A stretch of 64,000 nucleotides of DNA from Streptomyces sp. NBC_00234 (GTDB taxonomy: Bacteria; Actinomycetota; Actinomycetes; Streptomycetales; Streptomycetaceae). The position numbers and the translations under genes were made by a program. Below are positions 16,305 to 24,058 of this stretch, in pieces. The notes under the pieces are model-generated. The model saw only the letters and a list, made by a program, of their open reading frames with translations, was not told where the DNA came from and made no database searches. Where the stretch lies: the NCBI RefSeq assembly GCF_036195325.1, contig NZ_CP108101.1, positions 5,022,001 through 5,086,000 on the forward strand. The letters run 5' to 3'. Numbering within the stretch: the stretch's first letter is position 1; each line of letters starts with the position of its first letter.

Positions 16305-18059
16305 TCAGTCCTTGATCTCGCAGATCATGGCGCCGGAGGAGACCGAGCCGCCGACCTCGGCGGCCAGGCCCTTGATCGTGCCGGAGCGGTGCGCGTTGAG
16401 CGGCTGCTCCATCTTCATGGCTTCCAGGACGACGACGAGGTCGCCCTCCTTGACCTCCTGGCCCTCCTCGACCGCGACCTTGACGATCGTGCCCTGCATG
16501 GGCGAGGCGAGGGTGTCGCCGGAGGCCGCGGAACCGGCCTTCTTCGCCGCGCGGCGCTTGGGCTTCGCGCCCGCCGCGAGGCCGGTACGGGCCAGGCTCA
16601 TACCGAGCGAGACGGGCAGGGAGACCTCAAGGCGCTTGCCGCCGACCTCGACGACGATCGTCTCGCGGGTGCCGTCCTCGTCGTCCGCGTCCGCGCCGGC
16701 CGGGGCGAAGGGCTTGATCTCGTTGACGAACTCCGTCTCGATCCACCGGGTGTGGACCCGGAAGGGGTCCGCGGTGAACGCCGGGTCGACCACGACGGCC
16801 TGGTGGAAGGGGATGGCCGTGGCCATGCCCTCGACCTTGAACTCCGACAGGGCGCGGGCGGCACGCTGGAGCGCCTGCTCACGCGTCGCTCCGGTCACGA
16901 TCAGCTTCGCCAGGAGCGAGTCCCAGGCCGGGCCGATGACGCTGCCGGACTCCACGCCCGCGTCCAGACGGACACCGGGACCCGAGGGCGCCTGGAAGGT
17001 GGTGACGGTGCCGGGGGCGGGCAGGAAGCCGCGGCCCGGGTCCTCGCCGTTGATCCGGAACTCGAAGGAGTGCCCGCGCACGGCGGGGTCGCCGTAACCG
17101 AGCTCCTCGCCGTCGGCGATACGGAACATCTCGCGCACCAGGTCGATGCCGGTGACCTCTTCGGTGACCGGGTGCTCGACCTGGAGCCGGGTGTTGACCT
17201 CCAGGAACGAGATCGTGCCGTCGGTCCCGACGAGGAACTCGACGGTGCCCGCGCCGACGTAACCGGCCTCCTTGAGGATGGCCTTGGACGCGGCGTACAG
17301 CTCGGCGTTCTGCGCCTCGCTCAGGAACGGCGCGGGGGCCTCCTCCACCAGCTTCTGGTGGCGGCGCTGCAGCGAGCAGTCACGGGTGGAGACGACGACC
17401 ACGTTGCCGTGGGTGTCGGCCAGGCACTGGGTCTCGACGTGGCGCGGCTTGTCGAGGTAGCGCTCGACGAAGCACTCGCCGCGCCCGAAGGCGGCGACGG
17501 CCTCGCGGACGGCCGAGTCGTAGAGCTCGGGGACCTCTTCGAGGGTGCGGGCGACCTTCAGGCCGCGCCCGCCGCCGCCGAAGGCGGCCTTGATCGCGAT
17601 CGGCAGACCGTGCTCGCGGGCGAAGTCGACGACCTCGTCCGAGCCGGAGACCGGGTCGGGTGTGCCGGCGACCAGCGGGGCGCCGGCGCGCTGGGCGATG
17701 TGACGGGCGGCGACCTTGTCGCCGAGGTCGCGGATGGCCTGCGGCGGCGGGCCGATCCAGGTCAGGCCCGCGTCGAGCACGGCCTGGGCGAACTCGGCGT
17801 TCTCCGAGAGGAAGCCGTAACCCGGGTGGATCGCGTCCGCCCCCGAGTCCTCGGCAGCCTGGAGCACCTTGGCCATGTCCAGATAGCTGGCGGCCGGGGT
17901 GTCACCGCCCAGAGCGAATGCCTCGTCGGCCGCGCGGACGTGCAGAGCGTCCCGGTCCGGATCGGCGTAGACGGCTACGCTCGCGATTCCGGCATCCCGG
18001 CAAGCCCGAGCAACGCGGACAGCGATTTCGCCACGGTTGGCGATGAGCACCTTGCGCAC
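16305..18059 (-). CDS. accA2: Acyl-CoA carboxylase alpha subunit (biotin carboxylase + biotin carrier)
   Basis: A 584-residue biotin-dependent subunit shared by acetyl- and propionyl-CoA carboxylases. Residues 1 to about 450 form biotin carboxylase: NRGEIAVRVARA, HPGYGFLSENAEFA, the glycine-rich ATP loop (AAFGGGGRGLKV) and the catalytic EVNTRLQVEHPVTEE. The C-terminal 70 residues form the carrier domain with the biotinylated Lys549 in EAMKM. In S. coelicolor this is AccA2, which works with AccB or PccB and an epsilon subunit to make malonyl- and methylmalonyl-CoA for fatty acid and polyketide synthesis. pccB, pccE and birA lie within 5 kb. A long structured leader lies upstream. Confidence 0.95.
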   Translation of the reverse strand: MRKVLIANRGEIAVRVARACRDAGIASVAVYADPDRDALHVRAADEAFALGGDTPAASYLDMAKVLQAAEDSGADAIHPGYGFLSENAEFAQAVLDAGLTWIGPPPQAIRDLGDKVAARHIAQRAGAPLVAGTPDPVSGSDEVVDFAREHGLPIAIKAAFGGGGRGLKVARTLEEVPELYDSAVREAVAAFGRGECFVERYLDKPRHVETQCLADTHGNVVVVSTRDCSLQRRHQKLVEEAPAPFLSEAQNAELYAASKAILKEAGYVGAGTVEFLVGTDGTISFLEVNTRLQVEHPVTEEVTGIDLVREMFRIADGEELGYGDPAVRGHSFEFRINGEDPGRGFLPAPGTVTTFQAPSGPGVRLDAGVESGSVIGPAWDSLLAKLIVTGATREQALQRAARALSEFKVEGMATAIPFHQAVVVDPAFTADPFRVHTRWIETEFVNEIKPFAPAGADADDEDGTRETIVVEVGGKRLEVSLPVSLGMSLARTGLAAGAKPKRRAAKKAGSAASGDTLASPMQGTIVKVAVEEGQEVKEGDLVVVLEAMKMEQPLNAHRSGTIKGLAAEVGGSVSSGAMICEIKD

Positions 18060-18412
18060 GATGACTCCCTCCTTGAAACAAGCTGAGTTTAGGGACTACC
18101 GACACGGCCGTACGACCCGTCCCCACTGGTGAGCTTGCCCACACGGAGTGTGATTCGAGGGTTGCTGGAGTCGTGAAATCCCTTGTCGCACCACGTTACG
18201 CCGGGTTCCTTAAGCGCACAGTAGCCACGAGGTGTGGTCCAGGTCTCTGTCCGTTAGGTCAACGACGTCAGGTGTTTCTTTGTTGGGTCCCTACCAACGG
18301 CCGGGTGTTTCTTTGCGGTCGTACGAGGACCGCCGGACCTCTTGTCCGAACCATTACCCGTTAGTAGGGTCCGCGATATCGCAGGTACTACAGGTAACAG
18401 GGGGTGGGCGCG
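18060..18412. other. Gene-free divergent intergenic region with structured repeats
   Basis: 353 bases without a credible gene, between divergent accA2 and a membrane protein gene. It contains two copies of GGTGTTTCTTTG exactly 33 bp apart (18271-18282, 18304-18315). Each runs into a hairpin with a 7-base loop (18282-18298, 18315-18333), and a third hairpin follows (18334-18348). The 10-bp palindrome GCGATATCGC is at 18373-18382. Confidence 0.65.
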
Positions 18413-18880
18413 GTGATACGCAGACCAGTGGCCGTGGTGACCGGGGTCGTGCTGTTCGCGGAAGCGGTGGGCATCGTGCTCATCAACGCCGTACTCGCGA
18501 CGGTCGTCGACAACCAGCAGATGTCCCTCGCGGGGATGGACCCGCACGCGATGTACACGGGCACGTGGGCCATGGGCTGGACCTCCGGCCTCCTGCTGGT
18601 GCTCTGCGGCCTCGTCGCGCTGCTGGCCGGGGTCCGCGACCGTGCGCCGGGCCGCTTCGGGCGGATCGCCCTGATCGGCTGCGCCGTCGTGCACGGGGTG
18701 CTGGGCGCCCTCACGGTGGGCCTGGTCGGCTGGTCCGCGTTCGCCGTGATGATGGCCGTGCTCGCGCTGCTCGTGCTGACGCTGATCGGCTACGGCCGGG
18801 GCGATGCCGCGCCCGAAGGCGAGGACACCGCACGGGGTGACGGGAACGGCGCCGGAGCGGGAGCCCCGGCGGCCGTCTGA
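18413..18880 (+). CDS. Small integral membrane protein
   Basis: About 155 residues with four predicted transmembrane helices (near 6-28, 50-70, 80-102 and 105-125 from this start), then a short polar, Gly/Ala-rich tail. There is no recognised domain. GTG at 18413 has GGGGGTGGG at suitable spacing; the GTG at 18404 is an alternative lying inside that purine run. It is divergent from accA2 and convergent with maf. The function cannot be read from the sequence. Confidence 0.78.
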   Translation: MIRRPVAVVTGVVLFAEAVGIVLINAVLATVVDNQQMSLAGMDPHAMYTGTWAMGWTSGLLLVLCGLVALLAGVRDRAPGRFGRIALIGCAVVHGVLGALTVGLVGWSAFAVMMAVLALLVLTLIGYGRGDAAPEGEDTARGDGNGAGAGAPAAV

Positions 18881-18890
18881 GCGGAGCCGG

Positions 18891-19496
18891 TTACCGGACC
18901 CACAAGTCGGTGACGGAGAAGTCCAGTTCGCCGAGCAGCCGGCGCAGTGTCGGCAGCGAGAGCCCGATGACGTTGCCGTGGTCGCCCTCGATGGAGTCGA
19001 CGAACGGCGCCGAACGGCCGTCCAGCGTGAACGCGCCCGCCACGTGGAGCGGTTCGCCGGAGGCGACGTAGGCGGCGATCTCGGCGTCCGTCGGCTCGCC
19101 GAAGCGGACGACGGTGGACGCCGTCACGGACGCCGTACGGCCGCTCACGGTGTCGATCACGCTGTGCCCGGTCTGCAGCACGCCCGCCCGGCCGCGCATG
19201 GACTTCCAGCGGGCGGTCGCCTCCTCGCTGTCGGAGGGCTTGCCCAGCGCCTCACCGTCCAGTTCGAGGACCGAGTCGCAGCCGATCACCAGGGCGCCGG
19301 CCGCCTCTGGGCGGGCCGCGACCGAGGCCGCCTTGGCCTCGGCTAGGACGAGCGCCAGCTCGCCGGGCGTGGGCGCGGACAGCGCGTCCTCGTCCACACC
19401 GCTGACGATCACCTCGGGGGCGAAACCGGCCTGGCGCAGCAGGCCGAGACGGGCGGGCGAGGCGGAGGCGAGGACGAGGCGGCGCTGATCAGTCAT
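18891..19496 (-). CDS. maf: Maf-like nucleotide pyrophosphatase
   Basis: A 201-residue Maf/Ham1-superfamily protein. Family hallmarks are the N-terminal LVLASASPARLGLLRQAG, the metal-binding GCDSVLELDG, and the SGEPLHVAGAFTLDG segment. Maf proteins hydrolyse dTTP/UTP or modified nucleotides and can affect division. It is downstream of pccE and mmpB on the same strand. ATG 19496 is used; ATG 19505, three codons earlier, is possible. Neither has a clear ribosome site. Confidence 0.92.
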   Translation of the reverse strand: MTDQRRLVLASASPARLGLLRQAGFAPEVIVSGVDEDALSAPTPGELALVLAEAKAASVAARPEAAGALVIGCDSVLELDGEALGKPSDSEEATARWKSMRGRAGVLQTGHSVIDTVSGRTASVTASTVVRFGEPTDAEIAAYVASGEPLHVAGAFTLDGRSAPFVDSIEGDHGNVIGLSLPTLRRLLGELDFSVTDLWVR

Positions 19497-19531
19497 AGCG
19501 GCCATCGTAGAAGGGCGCGGGGTCCGGGCGC

Positions 19532-19660
19532 TCAGCGGATGCCGAGGACGAACATGGCGATCACCATGGCGAGCGCCAGCAGTAGACCCGCGCGGCGCAG
19601 CATCGCCTGGGCGTCGCGGAGTTCCTTCGGAGGCTCGTTCTCTGGATCGGACCACAGCAT
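19532..19660 (-). CDS. mmpB: Morphogenic membrane protein MmpB (42 residues)
   Basis: A tiny gene between pccE and maf. It encodes 42 residues: a polar N terminus (MLWSDPENEPPKELRDAQ) and one membrane helix (about 23-40) ending GIR. AGGAT lies upstream of the ATG. The sequence and place match what I recall as MmpB, a small streptomycete membrane protein linked to sporulation or morphology; the mechanism is not evident. Translation is certain in style (strong codon bias, ribosome site), while the name is from memory. Confidence 0.82.
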   Translation of the reverse strand: MLWSDPENEPPKELRDAQAMLRRAGLLLALAMVIAMFVLGIR

Positions 19661-19682
19661 GGAAACGATCCTGCTGCGGGGG

Positions 19683-19724
19683 CCGCTGTGACGCCTGAGT
19701 ACGGGTACTCAGGCGTCACAGCGG
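19683..19724. terminator. Long perfect hairpin between pccE and mmpB
   Basis: A 20-bp perfect inverted repeat (19683-19702 / 19705-19724) with only two unpaired central bases. On the minus strand it follows pccE by 28 bp and precedes mmpB by 22 bp. It should stop or attenuate read-through from pccB-pccE into mmpB-maf. No T run follows. Confidence 0.75.
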
Positions 19725-19752
19725 TACGTACGGCCCCCTCGGGCGCGCGTGC

Positions 19753-19959
19753 TCAGACGGGCCAGTACGTCCGCGCCCAGGAGCGCGGACCGGGCCGGAG
19801 AGCGCCGCGGCGTGCGATGCGGCCCGGGTCGGACCACTGCTCGGGCGGTACCGGCGCGCCGGACGGCACCGCGGCGGTCGCCGCGGCGCGCGCCTGGACC
19901 ACCGCCAGTGCGGCGGCCAGCTCCTCCGGGGTCGGATTGCCCCGTACGACCTTGATCAT
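19753..19959 (-). CDS. pccE: Acyl-CoA carboxylase epsilon subunit
   Basis: A 68-residue actinobacterial epsilon subunit. The pattern IKVVRGNPTPEELAAAL at the start and a WSDPGRIARRGAL ... WARTYWPV end are diagnostic of the AccE/PccE family. The protein binds the beta subunit and helps it pair with the biotinylated alpha subunit, raising carboxylase activity. It lies 14 bases after pccB, with GAGG before its ATG, as in the pccB-pccE operon of S. coelicolor. Confidence 0.93.
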   Translation of the reverse strand: MIKVVRGNPTPEELAAALAVVQARAAATAAVPSGAPVPPEQWSDPGRIARRGALRPGPRSWARTYWPV

Positions 19960-19973
19960 GGCCTGGGTCCTCT

Positions 19974-21554
19974 CTAGAGGGGGATGTTGCCGTGCTTCTT
20001 CGGGGGAAGGGATTCCCGCTTGGTACGGAGCTGGCGCAGGCCCTTGACGATGTGGGCGCGGGTGTCGGACGGCATGATCACCGCGTCCACGTAGCCGCGT
20101 TCGGCGGCGACGTACGGGTTGAGGAGCGCGTCCTCGTAGTCGGCGATCAGCTCGGCGCGGGTCGCTTCCTGGTCCTCGGAGGCGGCGATGGTGCGCCGGT
20201 GCAGGATGTTGACCGCGCCCTGGGCGCCCATGACCGCGATCTGCGCGGTCGGCCAGGCCAGGTTGAGGTCGGCGCCCAGGTGCTTGGAGCCCATGACGTC
20301 GTACGCGCCGCCGAACGCCTTGCGGGTGATGACCGTGATCAGCGGGACGGTCGCCTCGGCGTAGGCGTAGATCAGCTTGGCGCCGCGGCGGATGATCCCG
20401 CCGTACTCCTGGTCGACACCCGGCAGGAAGCCCGGGACGTCGACGAAGGTCAGGACGGGGACGTTGAACGCGTCGCAGGTGCGCACGAAGCGTGCGGCCT
20501 TCTCGGACGCGTTGATGTCGAGGCAACCGGCGAACTGCATCGGCTGGTTGGCGACGATGCCGACCGGGTGGCCCTCGACGCGGCCGAAGCCGGTGATGAT
20601 GTTCGGCGCGAACAGGGCCTGGGTCTCCAGGAACTCGCCCTCGTCCAGCACGTGCTCGATGGCGGTGTGCATGTCGTAGGGCTGGTTCGCGGAGTCCGGG
20701 ATGAGGGTGTCGAGCTCGCGGTCCTCGTCCGTCGTCTCCAGGTCCGCGTCCTCGGGGAACGCGGGCGCCTCGGAGAGGTTGTTGGAAGGGAGGTAGGACA
20801 GCAGGGACTTGACGTACTCGATGGCGTCCTTCTCGTCGCCCGCCATGTGGTGCGCGACACCGGAGGTGGTGTTGTGCGTCCGGGCGCCGCCGAGTTCCTC
20901 GAAGCCGACGTCCTCGCCGGTGACGGTCTTGATGACGTCGGGACCGGTGATGAACATGTGCGAGGTCTGGTCGACCATGACCGTGAAGTCGGTGATCGCG
21001 GGGGAGTAGACCGCGCCGCCCGCACACGGTCCGACGATCAGCGAGATCTGCGGGATCACGCCGGAGGCGTGGACGTTGCGGCGGAAGATCTCCGCGAACA
21101 GCCCGAGGGCGGCCACGCCCTCCTGGATGCGGGCGCCGCCGCCGTCGTTGATCCCGATGACCGGGCAGCCGGTCTTCATCGCGAAGTCCATCACCTTGAC
21201 GATCTTCTCGCCGTAGACCTCGCCGAGCGAGCCGCCGAAGATCGTGAAGTCCTGCGAGTACACGCACACGGGCCGGCCGTCGACCGTGCCGTAGCCGGTG
21301 ACGACCCCGTCGCCGTACGGGCGGTTCTTCTCGATGCCGAAGTTGGTGGACCGGTGGCGGGCGAACTCGTCGAGCTCGACGAAGGAGCCCTCGTCGAGGA
21401 GGAGATCGATCCGCTCACGGGCGGTCAGCTTGCCCTTGGCGTGCTGCTTCTCGACGGCGCGGGCGGAGCCTGCGTGCGTGGCTTCGTCAATACGGCGCTG
21501 CAGGTCCGCGATCTTGCCCGCGGTGGTGTGGATGTCGCTCTGCGGCTCGGACAT
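19974..21554 (-). CDS. pccB: Propionyl-CoA carboxylase beta subunit
   Basis: A 526-residue carboxyltransferase subunit that moves CO2 from carboxybiotin to propionyl-CoA, yielding methylmalonyl-CoA. The two crotonase-like halves are visible: N-terminal with GINDGGGARIQEGVAAL and GPCAGGAVYSPA, C-terminal with FVDVPGFLPGVDQEYGGIIRRGAK and KAFGGAYDVMGSKHLGAD. Forms a complex with AccA2 and PccE. The ATG at 21554 begins the family sequence (MSEPQSDIHTTAGKIADL). Divergent from birA, whose product biotinylates the alpha partner. Confidence 0.95.
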   Translation of the reverse strand: MSEPQSDIHTTAGKIADLQRRIDEATHAGSARAVEKQHAKGKLTARERIDLLLDEGSFVELDEFARHRSTNFGIEKNRPYGDGVVTGYGTVDGRPVCVYSQDFTIFGGSLGEVYGEKIVKVMDFAMKTGCPVIGINDGGGARIQEGVAALGLFAEIFRRNVHASGVIPQISLIVGPCAGGAVYSPAITDFTVMVDQTSHMFITGPDVIKTVTGEDVGFEELGGARTHNTTSGVAHHMAGDEKDAIEYVKSLLSYLPSNNLSEAPAFPEDADLETTDEDRELDTLIPDSANQPYDMHTAIEHVLDEGEFLETQALFAPNIITGFGRVEGHPVGIVANQPMQFAGCLDINASEKAARFVRTCDAFNVPVLTFVDVPGFLPGVDQEYGGIIRRGAKLIYAYAEATVPLITVITRKAFGGAYDVMGSKHLGADLNLAWPTAQIAVMGAQGAVNILHRRTIAASEDQEATRAELIADYEDALLNPYVAAERGYVDAVIMPSDTRAHIVKGLRQLRTKRESLPPKKHGNIPL

Positions 21555-21750
21555 CGGGTGGCGGCTCCCTGCCTGGTCACGGGGACGGCTAGAACGTTCA
21601 GCAGCTGTGCTCGGCCGGGCCGTGCGCGACCGTGTGGGGGACGCCGGGCCGACAGGCCACGGCTCGACGGCCGGGCAGCTACTGACTCGTAGCGTATCGG
21701 CGCGGCTACCGTTCGGCAGTGCGTCCTTTCCCACACCTAGGGTGGCTTGC

Positions 21751-22611
21751 ATGACACCTTCCGATGCGTCACACAACCGCTGGTCGGACCTGGACCGGCC
21801 GCCCCTGAACGTCGCCGCGCTGCGTCGCGGACTGCTCCGGCCGGACTCGTTGTGGAGCTCGGTCGACGTGGTGGAGACGACCGGCTCGACCAACACCGAT
21901 CTCGCCGCGCGCGTGGACACGTTGGCCGAGGGAACGGTGCTCGTCGCCGAGGAGCAGACGGCGGGACGCGGCAGACTCGACCGGACCTGGTCGGCGCCGC
22001 CTCGGTCGGGGCTGTTCTTCTCCGTCTACCTGACCCCCGGCGAGGTGCCCGTGCACCGCTGGGGATGGCTCCCGCTGCTCGCCGGGGTCGCTACGGCGAC
22101 GGCCCTCGCGCAGTCGGCGGGCGTGGACACGGCACTGAAATGGCCCAATGACCTCCTGGTCACGATCGACGGCGCCGAACGCAAGGCCGGCGGCATCCTC
22201 GCCGAGCGCGCGGGGGAGGGCGTCGTCATCGGCATCGGCCTCAATGTCTCGCTGCGCGCGGACGAGCTTCCCGTCCCGGCGGCCGGTTCGCTCGTGCTGG
22301 CCGGAGCGGTGTCCACCGACCGGGAGACGCTCCTGCGGGCCGTCCTGCGGGGCCTGGAGGACTGGTACGGCAGGTGGCGCGCGGCGGAGGGCGACGCCGC
22401 GGCGAGCGGACTCCAGGCGGCGTACGCGGCGGGCTGCGCGACGCTGGACCGGACCGTGCGGGCGGAGCTGCCCGGCGACCGTTCCGTCGTCGGAGAGGCC
22501 GTCGCGATCGACGGGGACGGACGGCTCGTCCTGTCCACCGGCGACGGGCTCCAGGAGCCGGTGTCGGCGGGCGACATCGTGCATCTGTTCGCGAGCCCGC
22601 CCGGCGAGTGA
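21751..22611 (+). CDS. birA: Biotin--[acetyl-CoA-carboxylase] ligase
   Basis: Attaches biotin to the carrier lysine of acyl-CoA carboxylase alpha subunits. The 286-residue protein is the monofunctional group I type: it lacks the N-terminal helix-turn-helix of E. coli BirA, so it is not expected to be a repressor. The catalytic core shows TTGSTNTDLA, the biotin loop GRGRLDRTW and the KWPNDLL motif. GIGLNVSLR follows. The C-terminal SH3-like domain is present (VVGEAVAIDGDGRLVL). A GGGTGG ribosome site precedes the ATG. Confidence 0.94.
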   Translation: MTPSDASHNRWSDLDRPPLNVAALRRGLLRPDSLWSSVDVVETTGSTNTDLAARVDTLAEGTVLVAEEQTAGRGRLDRTWSAPPRSGLFFSVYLTPGEVPVHRWGWLPLLAGVATATALAQSAGVDTALKWPNDLLVTIDGAERKAGGILAERAGEGVVIGIGLNVSLRADELPVPAAGSLVLAGAVSTDRETLLRAVLRGLEDWYGRWRAAEGDAAASGLQAAYAAGCATLDRTVRAELPGDRSVVGEAVAIDGDGRLVLSTGDGLQEPVSAGDIVHLFASPPGE

Positions 22612-22670
22612 GGACAAAACAGCCGCCGTACGGACCAGGGTGACATTTCGTGGTCACGGCCCGGACGACG

Positions 22671-22689
22671 TGAGGTAGGGCACACCTGC
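22671..22689. promoter_or_regulatory. Possible iron box upstream of cya
   Basis: TGAGGTAGGGCACACCTGC keeps the AGGT-N7-ACCT spacing and central GGC of the actinobacterial DmdR/IdeR box, matching about 12 of 19 positions. This is a weak candidate, 68 bp before the cya start. Confidence 0.3.
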
Positions 22690-22757
22690 CGTATCGTTGA
22701 GGCGATCCAGCGACAGATCGGCAGGGCAGTGCGCAGGGAACGGGCAGGAGGCGGCTG

Positions 22758-23957
22758 GTGACCGTCGACGACACGACGTCCGGCGCGGGCGAGGAGCCCC
22801 CGTCGGACTCCTCGGTCCACGCGACACCGCATCACGAAGTCGATCACACGGCGGAGCCGACCGACGACCCGCTCGCGATCCGGCTGGAACAGCTGATCCT
22901 GGGGGCCGACCGCCGCTACACGCCGTTCCAGGCGGCGCGTACGGCAGGCGTCTCCATGGACCTGGCGTCCCGGTTCTGGCGCGCCATGGGTTTCGCCGAC
23001 ATCGGACAGGCCAAGGCCCTCACCGAGGCCGACGTGCTGGCACTGCGCCGTCTCGCCGGACTCGTGGAGGCGGGGCTGCTCAGCGAGCCGATGGCGATCC
23101 AGGTGGCGCGCTCCACCGGGCAGACCACCGCCCGGCTGGCGGAATGGCAGATCGATTCCTTCCTGGAGGGGCTGACCGAGCCCCCGGAGCCGGGGATGAC
23201 CCGTACCGAGGTCACGTATCCGCTGGTCGAGCTGCTCCTGCCCGAGCTGGAGGAGTTCCTGGTGTACGTGTGGCGGCGCCAGCTCGCCGCCGCGACGGGC
23301 CGGGTCGTGCAGGCCGCCGACGACGAGGAGATGGTCGACCGCCGGCTGGCCGTCGGCTTCGCCGACCTGGTCGGCTTCACCCGGCTGACCCGGCGGCTTG
23401 AGGAGGAGGCGCTCGGCGAGCTGGTCGAGTCGTTCGAGACGACCGCCGCCGACCTGGTCGCCGCCCACGGCGGGCGGCTCATCAAGACGCTCGGCGACGA
23501 AGTCCTCTTCGCCGCCGACGACGCGGGCACGGCCGCCGAGATAGCGCTTCGGCTGGTCGAGGCGATGGCACAGAACGAGAGCATGCCCGCGCTGCGCGTC
23601 GGCATCGCCTTCGGCACGGTCACCACCCGGATGGGCGATGTCTTCGGGACCACGGTGAATCTCGCCAGCCGGCTCACCTCGATAGCGCCGAAGGACGCCG
23701 TCCTGGTCGACGGGGCGTTCGCCAAGGAGCTCACCCGCACCGGTGACGCCCCGGCCTCCGAGGCGCAGGCGGCCGAGGAGGCGGCGGCAGCCGCCGAGCG
23801 GGCACGGCTGGCCGAGAAGGAGGGCCGGGAGTCCGATGAGCCGGCCCCGCCGCGCTACCGCTTCGGTCTCCAGCCGATGTGGCAGCGGCCGGTGCGTGGG
23901 CTCGGGGTCGTGGAGCCGTGGCTGCTGGCGCGGCGCAGCACTCCGGGTTCCGGCTGA
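22758..23957 (+). CDS. cya: Adenylate cyclase, class III
   Basis: Makes cAMP, which in Streptomyces is needed for germination and acts with Crp. The 399-residue protein has a polar N terminus and a central alpha-helical domain (about 45-185; a MerR-like helical region, QAARTAGVSMDLASRFWRAMG). The class III cyclase domain (about 195-335) contains GFADLVGFTRLTRRL with the first metal Asp, GGRLIKTLGDEVLFAADD with the second, and VFGTTVNLASRLTS with the transition-state Asn/Arg. The C terminus is acidic then hydrophobic-aromatic. It is cytosolic. GTG start with AGGAGG upstream. Length and context match S. coelicolor Cya. Confidence 0.94.
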   Translation: MTVDDTTSGAGEEPPSDSSVHATPHHEVDHTAEPTDDPLAIRLEQLILGADRRYTPFQAARTAGVSMDLASRFWRAMGFADIGQAKALTEADVLALRRLAGLVEAGLLSEPMAIQVARSTGQTTARLAEWQIDSFLEGLTEPPEPGMTRTEVTYPLVELLLPELEEFLVYVWRRQLAAATGRVVQAADDEEMVDRRLAVGFADLVGFTRLTRRLEEEALGELVESFETTAADLVAAHGGRLIKTLGDEVLFAADDAGTAAEIALRLVEAMAQNESMPALRVGIAFGTVTTRMGDVFGTTVNLASRLTSIAPKDAVLVDGAFAKELTRTGDAPASEAQAAEEAAAAAERARLAEKEGRESDEPAPPRYRFGLQPMWQRPVRGLGVVEPWLLARRSTPGSG

Positions 23958-24013
23958 CGGACTCGCGGGCTCTCCCCTTCGCCCGGGCCCGGGCGCACTC
24001 TAGGATCCCCCGG

Positions 24014-24025
24014 TAACGCTCGTTA
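24014..24025. promoter_or_regulatory. Palindrome upstream of the enoyl-CoA hydratase gene
   Basis: TAACGCTCGTTA is a perfect inverted repeat (TAACG-CT-CGTTA) 34 bp before the start, inside a wider CCGGTAA ... TTACCGG repeat. It resembles operators of TetR-type fatty-acid regulators. The regulator is not in view. Confidence 0.45.
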
Positions 24026-24058
24026 ACTGTCGAGCTCGTTTACCGGAGGGGTGCAGTC

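Noticed and set aside
18060..18412. tRNA or small ORF in the accA2 upstream region
   Set aside because: No cloverleaf or CCA end could be traced, and frames lack start signals; structured repeats explain the region better.
23980..23995. CGCCCGGG CCCGGGCG after cya as a terminator
   Set aside because: It is self-complementary with no room for a loop, and could be chance in GC-rich DNA.
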